Source: Ashinkailepas kermadecensis (Eukaryota; Arthropoda; Thecostraca; Neolepadidae). From it: a stretch of 64,000 bases of DNA. Below, one piece after another: positions 10,641-23,075 of this stretch. The stretch's first letter is position 1. Each line of letters opens with the position of its first letter. The DNA is taken from contig JAOTOM010003985.1 in assembly GCA_034440615.1 (NCBI GenBank), positions 111,001-175,000 on the forward strand. The letters are read 5' to 3'. The notes under the pieces are model-generated. The model was not told the DNA's origin. It did not search any database and saw only the letters and a list, made by a program, of their open reading frames with translations. The position numbers and the translations under genes were made by a program.

Positions 10641-12110
10641 AACGCCGGAACAGCTTGAAATGCAAGGGATGCGTGGAATGCATGGAGCATGACATTACCA
10701 AACGGCACCAGTGCTGGGAAAAACACTCCTGGCTGTTTTCTTTGACAGCCAGACCCGCAAAAACCCGTTGGTAATGATAAATGTAATGATATGATATGAT
10801 AATGATAAATGGTAATGGTAATGGTAATGATAAAAACCCGTTGGTATGATACCCTTGGTAACGCAGACCCGTTGGTGATTCCCGCAAAAAATAACGGTCG
10901 ATATCCGGAGACTTTTTATTTTGGATGTAGGTTTGGGCCCCTAAAAATATATTACCCCCTTCAGTTTATTCAAGTTGCGCCTCTGGGTTGAAATGCTGAA
11001 CACTTTCTCCAAATGTCCAACATAGTGTCAAACAACACTACATTCTAGCACCTTGGAGAAAATAGAGTCCAAATTCAATCTGATCGTGTATGCAAAGTGG
11101 CCCATCAACCGAAGAGGAGAATCTGAGGTCAACATGGTTCAATGGCATCGAATGACCTCGGGAAATCAATGACCTATGTTCAAATATCAGCTGAATTGCT
11201 AATCACCCGACCACATCCAGCAATATCTATTTGGGAGCAATAGATGAAACGACTGTTGATACTTCGCAATTTCTGGGCAGAACAGTCTGAAGTGTTTCAC
11301 TCGATGGAGTTGCAAGTCAGTGACCTGACGCGACATCTTCAATTTTGAATGCCATGTTGTTGGGAGAGGATTTTCAATCACATGCATCAAAAAGTGGTGC
11401 GCTCATGCGCGCAGTTTTTCTGTGGTCGCAAAACTAGCCTCACGGTGGTTGCATCCCCTGCACGGGTGAGGGTTGAGCCACACCCAGGAAACCAACCGAT
11501 ATTTCTCACGTTAATCCGGTCTTCCCGATCACATCCTCACAGTCACTTTCGGGAGGGGGTCGTTATAAGCCCCACCTCTAATCTCGAAACTAAGCGCTGC
11601 ACGAAAACGAAAGTGGTGTCATCGGAAAGCACTCGACGAGCAGGGCCCGAAATCGCCATCAAAATTTATATGGCCCCAAAAATTGACGTCAATAGGTGGG
11701 GGAGGGTGGTTGTGATCACTACCGACGTCATGTTTTGGGTTCTGAGGAATTCATTTTGGGGTAGATCTCAAAAACCAACAAAATATATTGGCATCCGAAA
11801 AGCAAGGCGAAATCGGCCATGGTTCCAAGATGTTTGCCCACCCAAAAATAAACATATTTTGGAAATTTTCAAACTTTTGAGATTTCAATTATCTTGATAT
11901 TTTCCAATAGGTAAAGTACCGGACAACTTTCCTCATAAAAGTTCTTACTTTATCCAGAATCTTCGATTATGGCGCTTATAGGCAAATATGCAAAACTATT
12001 GTTATCAAAAACGAAAAACAAATAAAAAATTCCTCCGTTGCGTTTATAGCATCCCTAAAGATAAGCAAATACTGAACGTTTCATTCAAATATATTTATCT
12101 GTTAAAGGGT
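10641..12110. other. No gene recognised; short TAATGATA repeats
   Basis: A TAATG/ATGATA microsatellite lies at about 10771-10840. A 182-codon frame (11349-11897, +) is open but matches nothing I know and has no obvious splice context. Confidence 0.45.
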
Positions 12111-12114
12111 GACG

Positions 12115-12345
12115 ACCGGTTTAATTTTTTGGAGGTGACCGCACTTGACCTTGGATCACTCGGTGACCGTAGATGACTCGACCTCAAAATTTTCACATAG
12201 CATGTAAAATTGATGTGAGAAAAGGTATGCCAAATTTCGGGGCAGTGCCGCGCGCCGTGTCTTCACTATCCGCGGAAATCCTAAGGCATAGCCGGTGTGG
12301 AGGGCGGAGCGTAATATGACCCCCAGGATTAAAATTGATGGTTGG
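12115..12345. repeat. Dispersed repeat pair, copy 1
   Basis: Shares an order of words with 36640-36880: GATGTGAGAAAAGGTATG / GATGTGGGAAAGAGCATG, CGCGCCGTGT / CGCGCCGTTT, and CCGCGGAAATCCTAAGG / TTGCGGAAAACCTTAGG, then a GGATTAAAAT block. Same orientation in both. Family unknown. Confidence 0.6.
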
Positions 12346-12630
12346 AACCCAACCGACAGAGTCGTATTTATGTGGTGCTATTAGCATGTATTGGGCGATC
12401 CAGAGGCATCTTTTGTAAGCATCGAGCGCATTGCTGTGATGGAAGGAAGGAATGGATATTCTCCACGTAAAATAGTTGGCCTGAACCCGTGATCGCCTGG
12501 AGGAGTGGTTGATACCCCGCCACCTCACCACCTCCCCTCTGACATTCATCGATAGATCCAGAACCGACAACTGGAACTGCGATAAATGTCAGGTAGCTGC
12601 ATAAATTTAATACATATGCGAATAATCAGC

Positions 12631-12808
12631 TTACGTCACTGATATGTAATGCAATGTGTAAAGAATTTTCCGGTTGGTTTAGGTGACGAAGATGTCATGC
12701 AATACGTAAAGAATATTCGCGTCAGCTTATGTCACGGACATGTGATGTAGTATGTAAGGAACATTTTGGTCAGTTTATGCCACGGAAATGTGATGCAATA
12801 TGCTAAGA
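12631..12808. repeat. 48-bp tandem repeat, about 3.7 copies
   Basis: Units begin TTACGTCACTGATATG, TTAGGTGACGAAGATG, TTATGTCACGGACATG and TTATGCCACGGAAATG, each followed by a TGCAAT..GTAAAGAA-type block. Diverged, so old. Sequence on either side (12346-12630 and 12809-13276) shows nothing else. Confidence 0.8.
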
Positions 12809-13276
12809 TCGATCTGACTACCGGGACAACCGTGTTCCATGCTCGAGATGTTCCCGATTTCTTGATGTATTTCTTCCGGATGCGGTGGTCATCAAGGGTA
12901 ATCTAACGTTCATCATGATGCTTAAATGACATGTTATGCAACAGCAGCAAAGCAGTATTTGACAATGTAGGCTAGTAGTTGATCGGAAACTGTTGACTTG
13001 TCAGTACCAACTGAATTCAATGTATTGTGCATCGGCAATTTCAAGGTACTCGATTTATATTCAATGCACATCGCGTCCCGAGAAGTCAATGAATTCGAGA
13101 GTAGCTGGTGATGAGTGGTTGGCTTGCCGCTTGTGTGCTGGCCTCCATTGGATTGCTTAATTTTGGCGCATTAGCAGCGTGCTCATTACGGGCGATGACG
13201 AGGCCCACGCGAGTTCACTGTCGAATGTATACGACAAAAGTTGTCGTGAGCGGCCCAGCCTGGTCTGTTGCCGCCT

Positions 13277-13441
13277 TAGCCGACCCGACCCGACCCGACC
13301 CGACCCGACGCGACCCGACCCGACCCGACCCGACCCGACCCGACCCGACCCGACCCGACCCGACCCGACCCGACCCGACCCGACCCGACCCGACCCGACC
13401 CGACCCGACCCGACCCGACCCAACCCGACCCGACCCGACCG
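13277..13441. repeat. (CCCGA)n microsatellite, about 32 copies
   Basis: An almost pure pentanucleotide array with two single-base variants (GCGAC near 13309, CAACC near 13421). The 5-bp unit gives DPTRP or VGSGR repeats in the frames across it, which are not genes. Confidence 0.97.
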
Positions 13442-14163
13442 CCATGCTGTTGAAACCCAATAACTGTGTTTCTGTTGCATTTCAAGTTCTATTGTCGTTC
13501 TTCAGAATTAGACCTCTCTTACCTCTTAGACTATACCAGCTACCAGAGCAATATTTCCTCTTGCGGTTATGTTTATTTTAATAACCTCACAACGATGGAA
13601 AACATTTTGGTCTCAAATTCATTATGTGAATTTTCGGCCACGATTTTTATTTAATCAGCATGACAAGAATGCATCAGGCAGCAAAAGCAAAAAAAGGAAG
13701 AAAAAAACATAAAGGATTGCTTTCACACTTTCTCGTGTGATACACGCGTACGGTATACGGCAATTTAGCCGTGCCGTCGTAGGGTTCGTTCAGAATTAAA
13801 GCTGTTAGAGGAGGAATCCGCGTCCTCCGCGATCTCGGAATTTTAGTAATGTCCGCACTGCCGAAGTCAGGAGACCGCCCAGGGAAATGGGCGGAGTGGA
13901 ATTGATAAGAAGCATTTGAAATTGTGTTTGCATTTTACACGGGCAAAATCGTGCATGGTTGAGCATAACCATCCTTAATGTGCCAAAGCACCCTTTCATG
14001 TCCATATGTGCACACGCAAACAGGCAATGCGAGGAGCCTAACGAGCCTGTGGACATCATTTGCTCTTTGTGAGCGGTCCTTCTTCACAGTCAGTGGCATA
14101 AATACATATTATTTTATCTTTCTTACATAATGCCAATACTTACAGTGAGGTTTTCGTCCACAG

Positions 14164-14313
14164 GTATCGCCAGCGAAGCATAGTAGGGAGGATCCTGAGC
14201 GGCCTCAGTTGGACGGCTACTATGATTATTGGCCACTTCAATTATCTCCTGGAGCCGTCTCTGACATAGTTATGGAATTAAACTTTGGGTCCAAAGTAGA
14301 AAATGAAAATTAG
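14164..14313 (+). CDS. Possible terminal exon, product unknown
   Basis: After a good 3' splice acceptor (gttttcgtccacag at 14150-14163) one frame stays open for 49 codons to TAG. It reads VSPAKHSREDPERPQLDGYY, then DYWPLQLSPGAVSDIVMELN, then FGSKVENEN. The mixed, non-repetitive composition looks protein-like. I do not recognise it and could not find its upstream exon, so a chance frame remains possible. The rest of 13442-16050 shows no supported feature. Confidence 0.25.
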   Translation, partial: VSPAKHSREDPERPQLDGYYDYWPLQLSPGAVSDIVMELNFGSKVENEN

Positions 14314-16050
14314 TAGATGTACCGAATTTCATGCTCCTAGCACAAGGGCTATAGAACGGCCGGCGAAAAACCACAAGGGGGAATCCGCTCCACGCTCTAC
14401 CGAAATAGGATTAAACGGAATGGCCGACCTCCTTTACTTAAAAAAGAACACTTCGGTGTATACGGTGTCTGACTGAGGTGCATCTCACATGAATGTCGTT
14501 TACCAGCATATATTCAAGGCGATAATCAGAAAAAGACACACATATTTTACATGACTGTTCTTTGCGCAATGACTGGGCTATTGGGAGCCATGGCGTAGTG
14601 CTGACCCCCACTAGTATTGGACGTTGATGATTGCTTATTTTCAAGAATATGGCGCGGCTGTGACGGATCACACAGTGAATGGGAATATCAGCAAGCACAA
14701 CGGGTGAAAAATAGAAAGTTGATAATCTACAAGGCCGTCCACTACAGGTCTACGAGCAATCTGCATCCCATCTCGAGCAATATCCAGTAGTCACAGTTCG
14801 AGCTCCACAGCCTAATAACGAACAAGAAGCGTTACCATAGCAACAAAATGCAACTAAAGGACCGTGACACTGTTGGTGCAAGGTTCTCACCACTCTACCC
14901 TTCATTTAAAATCATCGAGAAAAAAACGTAATAAATAAACAATTATGAACGACTAGAAAATTTCCAGCCGGCAACTTTCTAGTCTGTCGATGACTCGCGC
15001 ACACCTTTAGCGCCACAAGCCATGTTGATGTAAACGAAATAGATACACGTTTGATGCGCAGTTGATGCATACAAAATCCGCTCGTATTTACTTCGACTTT
15101 GTGCATGCATTGGCCCCTATGGCAGGTCCAAGGTATTGACAGCTGAAAGGTATTTGCTCGAATCTAAAACTTGAACTATTTTTCGGAGCCGATATGAATC
15201 GAGCAATGACGACAGCAATCGAATTTCACATTACACTTACACCCTTTTAACCTGCAATACATATGTGAGCTGAGCCTAAATAAACAAGCACTTCATGTCC
15301 ACCAACATATTGGGCTAAGAGCTGCCTGACAAGCAGATCGGGTGCAAGAACATTATGGGCACGACAAGTGTTTTGAACCAAATTACTATAGTTTCCGGAA
15401 ATGTTATGGCTTAGAGAATGGGTTCCAGGCATTCACTCACCTTTTTCGTTACAAGGTCGGGCATTCCTTCTGAAAAACTTGTTGCAAAAGGCGCAATGGA
15501 GAACCATTCGTAATCAGCTTATAATTAAGTTTCTGAATGTAAACGTAGTCACAAAATTTCCTCCAAGGATGACCTTTCGTTTTTGAACGAAATGAGTTCC
15601 GCCGACAGAACGACCGACCGATGGGAGAGTGTTCAGCACCAACATAACCTCCGAAAGGCATATCCTTTTCCCTGTTCTTCGCGCCATTTACATGGCCGTT
15701 GTAACGGAAGTGAATTGGCCATATCATATCACCAATGCAGGTTACTATATGGAATTGCTGCCCTCACACAGTTGACACGTTATCACAAATACACCTTGTG
15801 TATTGTACTTCCCTTTGCCACTACTGCGGCTACCGCGTGGCAGTAGCGGCAAGTCCGGTTGCCAGCCGGACGCCAGGGGTGAGAAATGCTCGATCTTACT
15901 GATGCCTGAGCGATGTTTTGGTTTTCCACTCTGCACGCGATACAATATCCGACTGACTGGTAGGATATTTTAAGGTCAGCACGCAGGGAACCATCAACAA
16001 ATGGCAAAGTTGGGCATCCAACGTATTCATGGACTAAACCAATATTTCTT

Positions 16051-16330
16051 CTGATGGTTCGGTAACCCCTGCTGCTGACATCTGGAGGTTCGATAACCCT
16101 CTGCTGCTGACATCTGGAGGTTCGATAACCCCCTGCTTCTGACGTCTGGAGGTTCGATAATCCCCTGCTTCTGACGTCTGGAGGTTCGGTAACTCCCTGC
16201 TGCTGAAGACTGGAGGTTCGGTAACTCCCTGCTGCTGAAGACTGGAGGTTCGGTAACTCCCTGCTGCTGAAGACTGGAGGTTCGGTAACCCCCGGTTTCT
16301 GACGTCTGCAGGCTCGGTAACCCCCTACTT
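16051..16330. repeat. 32-bp minisatellite, about 9 copies
   Basis: The unit contains GGAGGTTCGGTAACTCCC and TGCTGCTGAAGAC. Early copies have GATAACCCC and GACATC or GACGTC instead, showing ordered divergence along the array. Confidence 0.92.
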
Positions 16331-16448
16331 CTCCGTAGAGTTGTTGGACATGTTCATGGAGTAGTCGTCTGAATGTTTGATAACACCCTGCTTCTCTGTG
16401 GAGGTGTTGGACAGGCTCGTGGAGTAGTCGTCCCTCTCACTGAAACAG

Positions 16449-16831
16449 CGTGTGCATCCTGTCCAGTTGACGAACTGATGCAGCTTTATCCGATGAGAGG
16501 CTTGCTGCGAGCTTACACTCGGAGCGAATTGCAGCTTTTTGGTGAGCTTACGACATCGGACGAGCTAACGAATGGTGAGTAATGATGCCGTGGGTTTTGC
16601 ATGCAGTACTGTGTTGTATTTTCAGTTCCCATCCACTGTAAGGAAGGTGACGAGAAAAAGTATTTCCCTATGTGTGTTTTCGGTGGTGAAAAGTGCTGTT
16701 GTGTGGGCTGGTTTGGTGATCGACGAATGATGAGCTTTCGACATGACAATGCGCCCGTGCTCCCAAAGTCATCCAGTTTCCTGCAGTGCGTATCTGGTTA
16801 TAATGTGGCATTGCTTACGGCTGCTTGCTAG
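16449..16831 (+). CDS. Possible two-exon gene end, product unknown
   Basis: Candidate exon 16449-16574 follows cactgaaacag and ends AATG|gtgagt. It reads CASCPVDELMQLYPMRGLLR, then AYTRSELQLFGELTTSDELT. A 51-base intron with an in-frame stop ends gtattttcag. Exon 16626-16831 then continues in phase with PIHCKEGDEKKYFPMCVFGG, then EKCCCVGWFGDRRMMSFRHD, to TAG. Donor, acceptor and phase all agree, which favours a real gene. The short intron and unknown product keep confidence low. The sequence from 16832 to 17597 shows nothing. Confidence 0.28.
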
Positions 16832-17597
16832 AGGCAATGGGTGAATGTAATGGTAGGTGAAGGAGCCATCACCTTGCTGCTCATAGCTGTGCCTAGGAGC
16901 TGTTTGTAGTGCGTTTGGTCGGAACGGAAATTACTGTTCCGTAGGCAGTGGGTGAAAAGACGTGTGATGTCATCGGGGAAGAGAGCACACAAATCAATGC
17001 CACCTGAGTTTAACACATGTCTTCCATCCTCTGATGATTTGTAGTATACAAACTTTAGCTTCACGAAAGCAAATTGAAGAAAGAAATATAAAAGCTTCAA
17101 ATGGAATTTATGGACGCCAGTTACACCAGAAATTATCTCGGGGAGCAAAATTACCCTGGTTTCGCATTTTTTTTAAAACTTCATACTAGTCCGTATTTTA
17201 GCCTCTTTATCACTGGAATACATGCGGCTTCGGGACGCTTCTTGTCATATCTCAGTGACCTAGTCTGACAATGGCTCGAAACCTGGCACGCTTTTAGATA
17301 ACATATGTCGTCACCACATCTATTTCGGATTAAAAAAACGATTAACATCAAAGCAATGCGCAAGCAACCTGCTTCTGGAAAGTAGCAGGGGGTCAACTTG
17401 ACCTTCCTCCACACTGCGAGGGTTAAGGCGGTTGAAGTATCAGGGGAGCTGGACGCCAGCCGCCGTGCTGTGGGTCTCCCCTGTTGATGGCGCAGGATTG
17501 GACACCAAACCGCGACAGGAAAATTGTGAACCGACCGCAGCGGTATTCTTTTGGAAGCCCTTGAAAAATGATAGTACTTCAAGCTTAATGCAGGATG

Positions 17598-19080
17598 CCA
17601 AATTGTCGGATTAGCATAGGTGCCGCGCTGTGTCACTGTCCTTGGCTCCACAGCCATCCCGCTCAGTCCATGTCACATAGGTACCACGATGTGTCACGGT
17701 ACTTGGCCCCACAGCCATCCCGCTCAGTCCATGCCACATAGGTGCCACGCTGTGTCACGGTCCCTGCGCCTCACAGCCATCCCGCTCAGTCCATGCCACA
17801 CAGGTGCCACGATGTGTCACGGTCCCTGCGTCTCACAGCCATCCCGCCCAGTCCACGCCACATAGGTGCCACCTTGCGCCGCGGTCCCTGCACCTCACAG
17901 CCATCCCGCTCAGTCCATGCCACACAGGTGCCACGATGTGTCACGGTCCCTGCGTCTCACAGCCATCCCGCTCAGTCCATGCCACATAGGTGCCACGCTG
18001 TGTCACGGTCCCTGCGTCTCGCAGCCATCCCGCTCAGTCCATGTCACATAGGTGCCACGCTGTGTCACGGTTCCTGCATATCACAGCCATCCCGCTCAGT
18101 CCATGCCACACAGGTGCCACGCTGTGTCACGGTCCCTGCGTCTCGCAGCCATCCCGCCCAGTCCATGCCACATAGGTGCCACGCTGTGTCACGGTCCTTG
18201 GCCCCACAGCCATCCCGCTCAGTCCATGTCACACAGGTGCCACGATGTGTCACGGTCCCTGCACCTCACAGCCATCCCGCCCAGTCCATGCCACATAGGT
18301 GCCACGCTGTGTCACGGTACTTGGCCCCACAGCCATCCCGCTCAGTCCATGCCACATAGGTGCCACGCTGTGTCACGGTACTTGGCCCCACAGCCATCCC
18401 GCTCAGTCCATGTCACATAGGTGCCACGCTGTGTCACGGTCCCTGCGTCTCGCAGCCATCCCGCTCAGTCCACGCCACATAGGTGCCACACCTTGCGTCT
18501 CGCAGCCATCCCACCCAGTCCATGCCACATGCAACTCTTTAGCACGAGGGTTGGCCTACATCTGACGGGAGGTGGCCGCTAGCTGTGATCAGACGTGCAT
18601 TGTGAGCTGCCCGCGTCCAGGAATGTCGCCGCAAACCCTTTACTTTGGACAAATATCAAGAGTACGTCAAGAGTAATATTGTGATGACGTTGGTAAATAT
18701 CAAAATGAAAAGAGCAGATCTGGCTCTGAGTGGAAAATTCAGAACTTGAGATGCTGTAGCTAAAATTGGAACGCTGTTGAAATTGGTCGCCAGTAGAAAA
18801 GCTGCCGGAAATGTCTTCCGGTGAGCATGAATTCAGCACACTTCATGAAGACAATTGGAATCGAAAGGGGCGAACCTCTAAATGAAAAGAACTCACCTGA
18901 CTATGAGTCAGGTGTCTAAATTAAAACAATTAGAACACGAAAACTTGTAACAGAAAGTGTTCCTACGATCTCAGAAGCGTGTCGGGTCTGGCCAGTGCTG
19001 GCTGGGCGGGCCGCTCAGGTGGACTTCGGTACCATGTGCATGCACGGAGTAGACTTCCTCGGGCTTCTTGTATTCAGGTG
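17598..19080. repeat. Dispersed repeat family X, copy A (contains the 62-bp array)
   Basis: The left flank CCAAATTGTCGGATTAGC, the right flank ATGCCACATGCAACTCTTTA and the following block with GCTGCCCGCGTCCAGGAATGT match copies B (19490-20040) and C (22003-22640) in the same order and orientation. The downstream part includes CTGGGCGGGCCGCTCAGG, which also recurs in copy B. No coding potential recognised. Confidence 0.65.
17612..18531. repeat. 62-bp minisatellite, about 15 copies
   Basis: The unit contains GGTGCCACGCTGTGTCACGG, CCCTGCGTCTCACAGCC and ATCCCGCTCAGTCCATGCC, ACATA. Copies differ at a few positions (CTTGGCCCCAC versus CCTGCGTCTC subtypes alternate). One shortened copy lies near 18485. 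The 62-bp period makes short frames start every 62 bases; these are not genes. Confidence 0.97.
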
Positions 19081-19489
19081 GAAGAAATGAGGGAGGAGAC
19101 AGTGAGGCTTACCGGGCGACACGAATTCTAGACATTTCCGTTTCCAGATTCCATACTTTTTTTGCGCCTGGCATCGGCGCAAGGAAATGTTGCGATACCA
19201 CTATAAGGCGCCTGTCTGTATAAGGACTGGACAAACGAAAGCAACATGCTAAATGCGGAACACAGTCGAATATCCGTGTACATTGGCATTATTGCGAACT
19301 TCCTTGAGTGTTTATACAGTCAAGCGCCCTCAAGATGCATGCAGAGCTGAAGTGATTTCGGACGCGGTTCATTCACCAAATTGCATTACAGGCACAAATA
19401 AACAGTGTCATCGTTTCTCGGGACTGCACTCGAGACGCAGGAACACATGCCAGGCACGTGACTCTTTCTCCGCCGGGGTGCGGACGGGA

Positions 19490-20040
19490 TGTGCCGGCTG
19501 AGGTGTGAGGTGCATGCTAGGCTGCCCGCGTGCCGGAATGTGGCTGGAAATCCGCCGGCTATACTCCAGACGACTATCGTGATGGAAGATGATGAATGTC
19601 CTTGTAGGATGAGATCTGGCTGTGAGTGAGAACATTTGGACATGAAATACTCTGTTACGACGTGAACGAGTTTTGGTTTGTGTTGGATCTGGCTGTGAGT
19701 GAGAACATTTGGACATGAAATACTCTGTTACGACGTGAAACGATGTTAAAATTTCCCCGCGAGCGCAGATGAGACCACGACACAGTTTCTCTGAACAAAG
19801 AGTAAGAGCACTTTGTGAGAAATATTGGGATAAGAACAGGCAAAGCCAAAATTAAACGAGCATATCTGGCTTCGAAGAGAAGGGAAGAACGCGAATCGGT
19901 GCAACTAAAAAAAAACGATTGTGACGGTCTCAAAGGCCTGACGGTTGGGCTGGGCCGGCCCGGGCTGCTCAGGCGAACTTTTGTACTATGCCCACGGAAG
20001 TAGTCTCACTCGAGCTCGCAGCCAGCATAAAGTGTCATTG
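19490..20040. repeat. Dispersed repeat family X, copy B
   Basis: Shares GCTGCCCGCGTGCCGGAATGT, a GAACAAAGAGTAAGAGCA block, GAGAAATATTG and GGCCCGGGCTGCTCAGG with copies A and C. It has its own direct duplication of about 53 bases (GATCTGGCTGTGAGTGAG..., near 19613 and 19687). It lacks the 62-bp unit. Confidence 0.55.
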
Positions 20041-20559
20041 GGGGGCTGGATGAGCGAAGGGAAGAGGCCGGCGAGCTATCAGATTCAGTCTCCTCTGCTG
20101 CAGAGGATTCAGGCACAGGATTCGGCACCAAACCCCAAAGGATCTTGCGAAATGACCGGAAATGCGCTATCGGTAAACATGGATAAGCTTTGTGTTAAAG
20201 ATGTTATGCATACTCCAGTTTTTGGTCGAAGAGTATGTTTTTTTCTGGTGTTTTCTTAAGCGATTTGAATGAGATTTACATATATTCATTTCCTGCAGAA
20301 AGGACTACTTTTTAAAGATAAATGCTCCTCAAGGTGAAGCGTTTCCCAACGTCTCAATTACTAGTCACTTCAACAAGATTACAACATCAAATGGATTCAA
20401 ATATCATCATAGAAGCACCATAAAAATGTTGTGTTGACAATGCAAATACAAATTGTTTCGACTCCCCCCCCGAACAACATTATGGGAAGCGTGTGGAAGA
20501 GGGATTTTGGGTGGGGTGACGTATTCCTAAATACAAATGATATAAAACATGAGACAAAA

Positions 20560-20760
20560 ATATAACCGAACCAAACCCAACCAAACCAAACCTACTGATG
20601 TTGGATCGCCTACGACCTACTGATGCTGGATGGCCTAAGACTTACTGATGTTTGGATCGCCTGAAACCCATTATCTTGGATCGCTTAAAGCCTATTACGG
20701 ACGTTTGATCACCTAAAACTTACTGTTGCTGGGTTGCCTAAAACCTTCCTATCTGAACTA
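20560..20760. repeat. Degenerate 34-bp tandem repeat
   Basis: Six diverged units built from CTACTGATGTTGGATCGCC and TAAAACTTACTG-type words. Sequence 20041-20559 holds nothing else. Confidence 0.6.
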
Positions 20761-21016
20761 TTTTGGTCAATATGCCGCCAGATCACATTTACCGCAGCTC
20801 ACCTTTACTGGTGGCACACCGTCATCACGAAGCACGGCCACTACGAAAGAATTCATCCCACCAACTTTAGTTGAAATCGCAAAATAGCGTGTTTGCAGAA
20901 CCAGGGAATACATAAAAACATACGCCCATTGATACCATAACCTTAAAAATGGATACTACGATATCGTGCGAGTATATCCAAGGCTATAGAAGACCAGGTA
21001 GAACGCTCCGCTTCCC

Positions 21017-21365
21017 AAAAAGGGAGACGCTTGAGAGCACCATCAATTCTATAAACTTGAGTCGACCAATCAGCGTTTGACGACCTCCGCCGATCGTGGC
21101 AATAGTAAAGGCCGTAGGACAAAACTTGTGGAAGGTATTATCCATATATTATTCCATTTTTCGTGCTAATTTTCTACAAAGGCATTCTTGCTACTTTAAT
21201 CTTGATCTTGAATACTACTTTATCACAATGTCACCGCTGATAGGGGAAAACAATTGGTATTTGTGTGGATGTCACCGGTTTCGCCGCACTAAAGACAAAA
21301 TGTGTTTGTTTGGACCGATGGAGGTCGTCAAACGCTGATTGGTCGGCTCAAGCGTCTCCCTTTTT
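21017..21365. mobile_element. Short terminal-inverted-repeat element (MITE-like), 349 bp
   Basis: The left end AAAAAGGGAGACGCTTGAG, then TCGACCAATCAGCGTTTGAC, GACCTCC, matches the reverse complement of the right end except for a 26-base insertion in the left arm (21036-21061). The insertion sits at a repeated GAG. No target duplication could be settled and there is no coding region. Sequence 21366-22002 shows nothing. Confidence 0.65.
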
Positions 21366-22002
21366 ATTGGACTACAATGCTGGGCGCACCCCCTGAGTAT
21401 ATCATTATAATTTGACGAATGAATAGTCGATAAAACTTCCATGAATATGTTCCAAAGTACATTTTGTAGACTTAAACAAATGCACAATATTACATCTTAC
21501 GAGTCCCAGAGAACACAAATACAACACTATTTGTGCGACGTGACCGGGAGAGTTCGCGCCGTTGATATTAGGTGGCGTGACTTTGCACAGTGAATATGTC
21601 GCCTATACGTGATTTCGCCAAGAAATGGTAGAGGAAGAAGTTGCGAGGATAGCTTCAACAAGTCTATTCTGTTCATTTTTTTTTCTTTGCAAGCAGGGGT
21701 TGCGTATGCATAAATATCGCGCGCTCTGCACAGTCCGTGAAGACCTGCACCTCATTGCGTTCAACTCCGCAGAAGTTGGAACTTCGGATATCAGCAAACC
21801 GAATTCGACGATTACGCGCAGTGCATTCAAGTTCGGGATACTTGCAGAGGATCCGACAGAGGAACAAAGCTGTGGAAACATTGCCTTCAATTTCGCATGC
21901 GTACATTGAAAACGAATTTGATTCAGCCAAAATTATCTGCATAATTTTGCTGACACCGAGCTCATCCACCACGTATGGTGCCTCAAATATATTCCGCCGT
22001 GC

Positions 22003-22640
22003 CAACTTGTCGGATCAGCACAGGTGACACGCTGGGTCACGGTCCTTTGTCCTTACCGCCATCCCACTCAGTCTATGTCGCATGCAACCTTTCAACACAA
22101 CGAACGGACGAATGATACTACGGGTTACAAGTCGCACAGGACACGTGGTGGCATGACGTCACGAGGGCCAACCGGCCGTGGCTGGCTAACCAACCGCCGT
22201 GGCCGACGGGCACCGGCTGCGGCGCAACGCGATTTATGAATTGCCCTCGCGCGCCGGGAATGCCGCGGAAAATGCCTTCTTTGAACGAAGAGTAAAAGTA
22301 TCCCAGGAGAAATATTGCAACGGAAGTTGGTGAATCTCAAAGTGAAACGTGCAAATCCGGTATGGGTGCGAACTTTGGAAAGTGAAACGCTGTTCAAATT
22401 GGCCAACGAGCGAAAATGCCGCTATAAACATCTTCATTTGAACAAAGATTGCGATCACTTCATTATAAATATTAGGATGAAAATCAGCCAAAATGGAAAC
22501 TAAATTAATAAAAAGCACATCTGACTGTGAGCGAAGAAATTAAAACGCGAAACAATCCGGCCAAAATGTTACAACGTTTTCAAAATCGTGACGATCGAGC
22601 CCGGCCTGTACCTGGAGTGAACTATTGAACCATGGCACGA
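22003..22640. repeat. Dispersed repeat family X, copy C (single 62-bp unit)
   Basis: Starts with AACTTGTCGGATCAGCACAG and has just one unit of the 62-bp sequence (GTGACACGCTGGGTCACGG, CCGCCATCCCACTCAGTC), then CATGCAACCTTTCAAC. It continues with GCGCCGGGAATG, TTGAACGAAGAGTAAAAG and GAGAAATATTGCAAC. It preserves what looks like the unamplified state of copy A. Confidence 0.65.
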
Positions 22641-22947
22641 AAGAGAATCGACTTCGCTTCGACTTCGCTTCGACTTCGCTTCTAATTATTACCTTTGTCG
22701 ACACCGAATTATGGATCCTCAGTCCGCACCCTGGTCGGAGTTCCGCCCCGCCAGCATGATTAATACGTGGGAGCGGCTGGTTCCTTGTTCGCAGACGACC
22801 TTGGCGCTCCGTGAAGCGCCGTCTTCATCGCTTCCAAAAGCACGCCGGCCGGCCATTAGTTGTGCTCTGGCTGGGGCCGGCCCCAGGCCTCTGCTGCAGC
22901 GCGCTGAAACAAGGCAGCCCATCGGTCATCCGACTGATCGCTACTGT

Positions 22948-23075
22948 CACACGATACTGGCACGGCCAGTCTGCACCTGTGGCGTCGCAACGTAGCCCAC
23001 CCGACCATTCGACAGACTGCTGCACACGATACTGGCACGGCCAGTCTGCACCTGTCGCGTCACAACGTAGCGGAT
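22948..23075. repeat. 75-bp direct duplication
   Basis: CACACGATACTGGCACGGCC followed by AGTCTGCACCTGT.GCGTC.CAACGTAGC occurs at 22948 and 23023. A separate triple GACTTCGCTTC repeat lies at 22651-22681. Confidence 0.85.

Noticed and set aside
10059..10887. Overlapping 170-190 codon frames on the minus strand
   Set aside because: Arg/Pro/Ala-rich products of a CpG-rich stretch, open in several frames at once, with no recognised domain.
11349..11897. 182-codon open frame
   Set aside because: No recognisable domain, no splice or promoter context. Left as a possible chance frame.
13108..13581. 157-codon frame with DPTRP repeats
   Set aside because: Direct product of the (CCCGA)n microsatellite.
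17612..18531. CRISPR-like regular repeats
   Set aside because: Units are contiguous with no unique spacers, vary in sequence and lie in animal DNA. These are minisatellites; the same holds for the other arrays.
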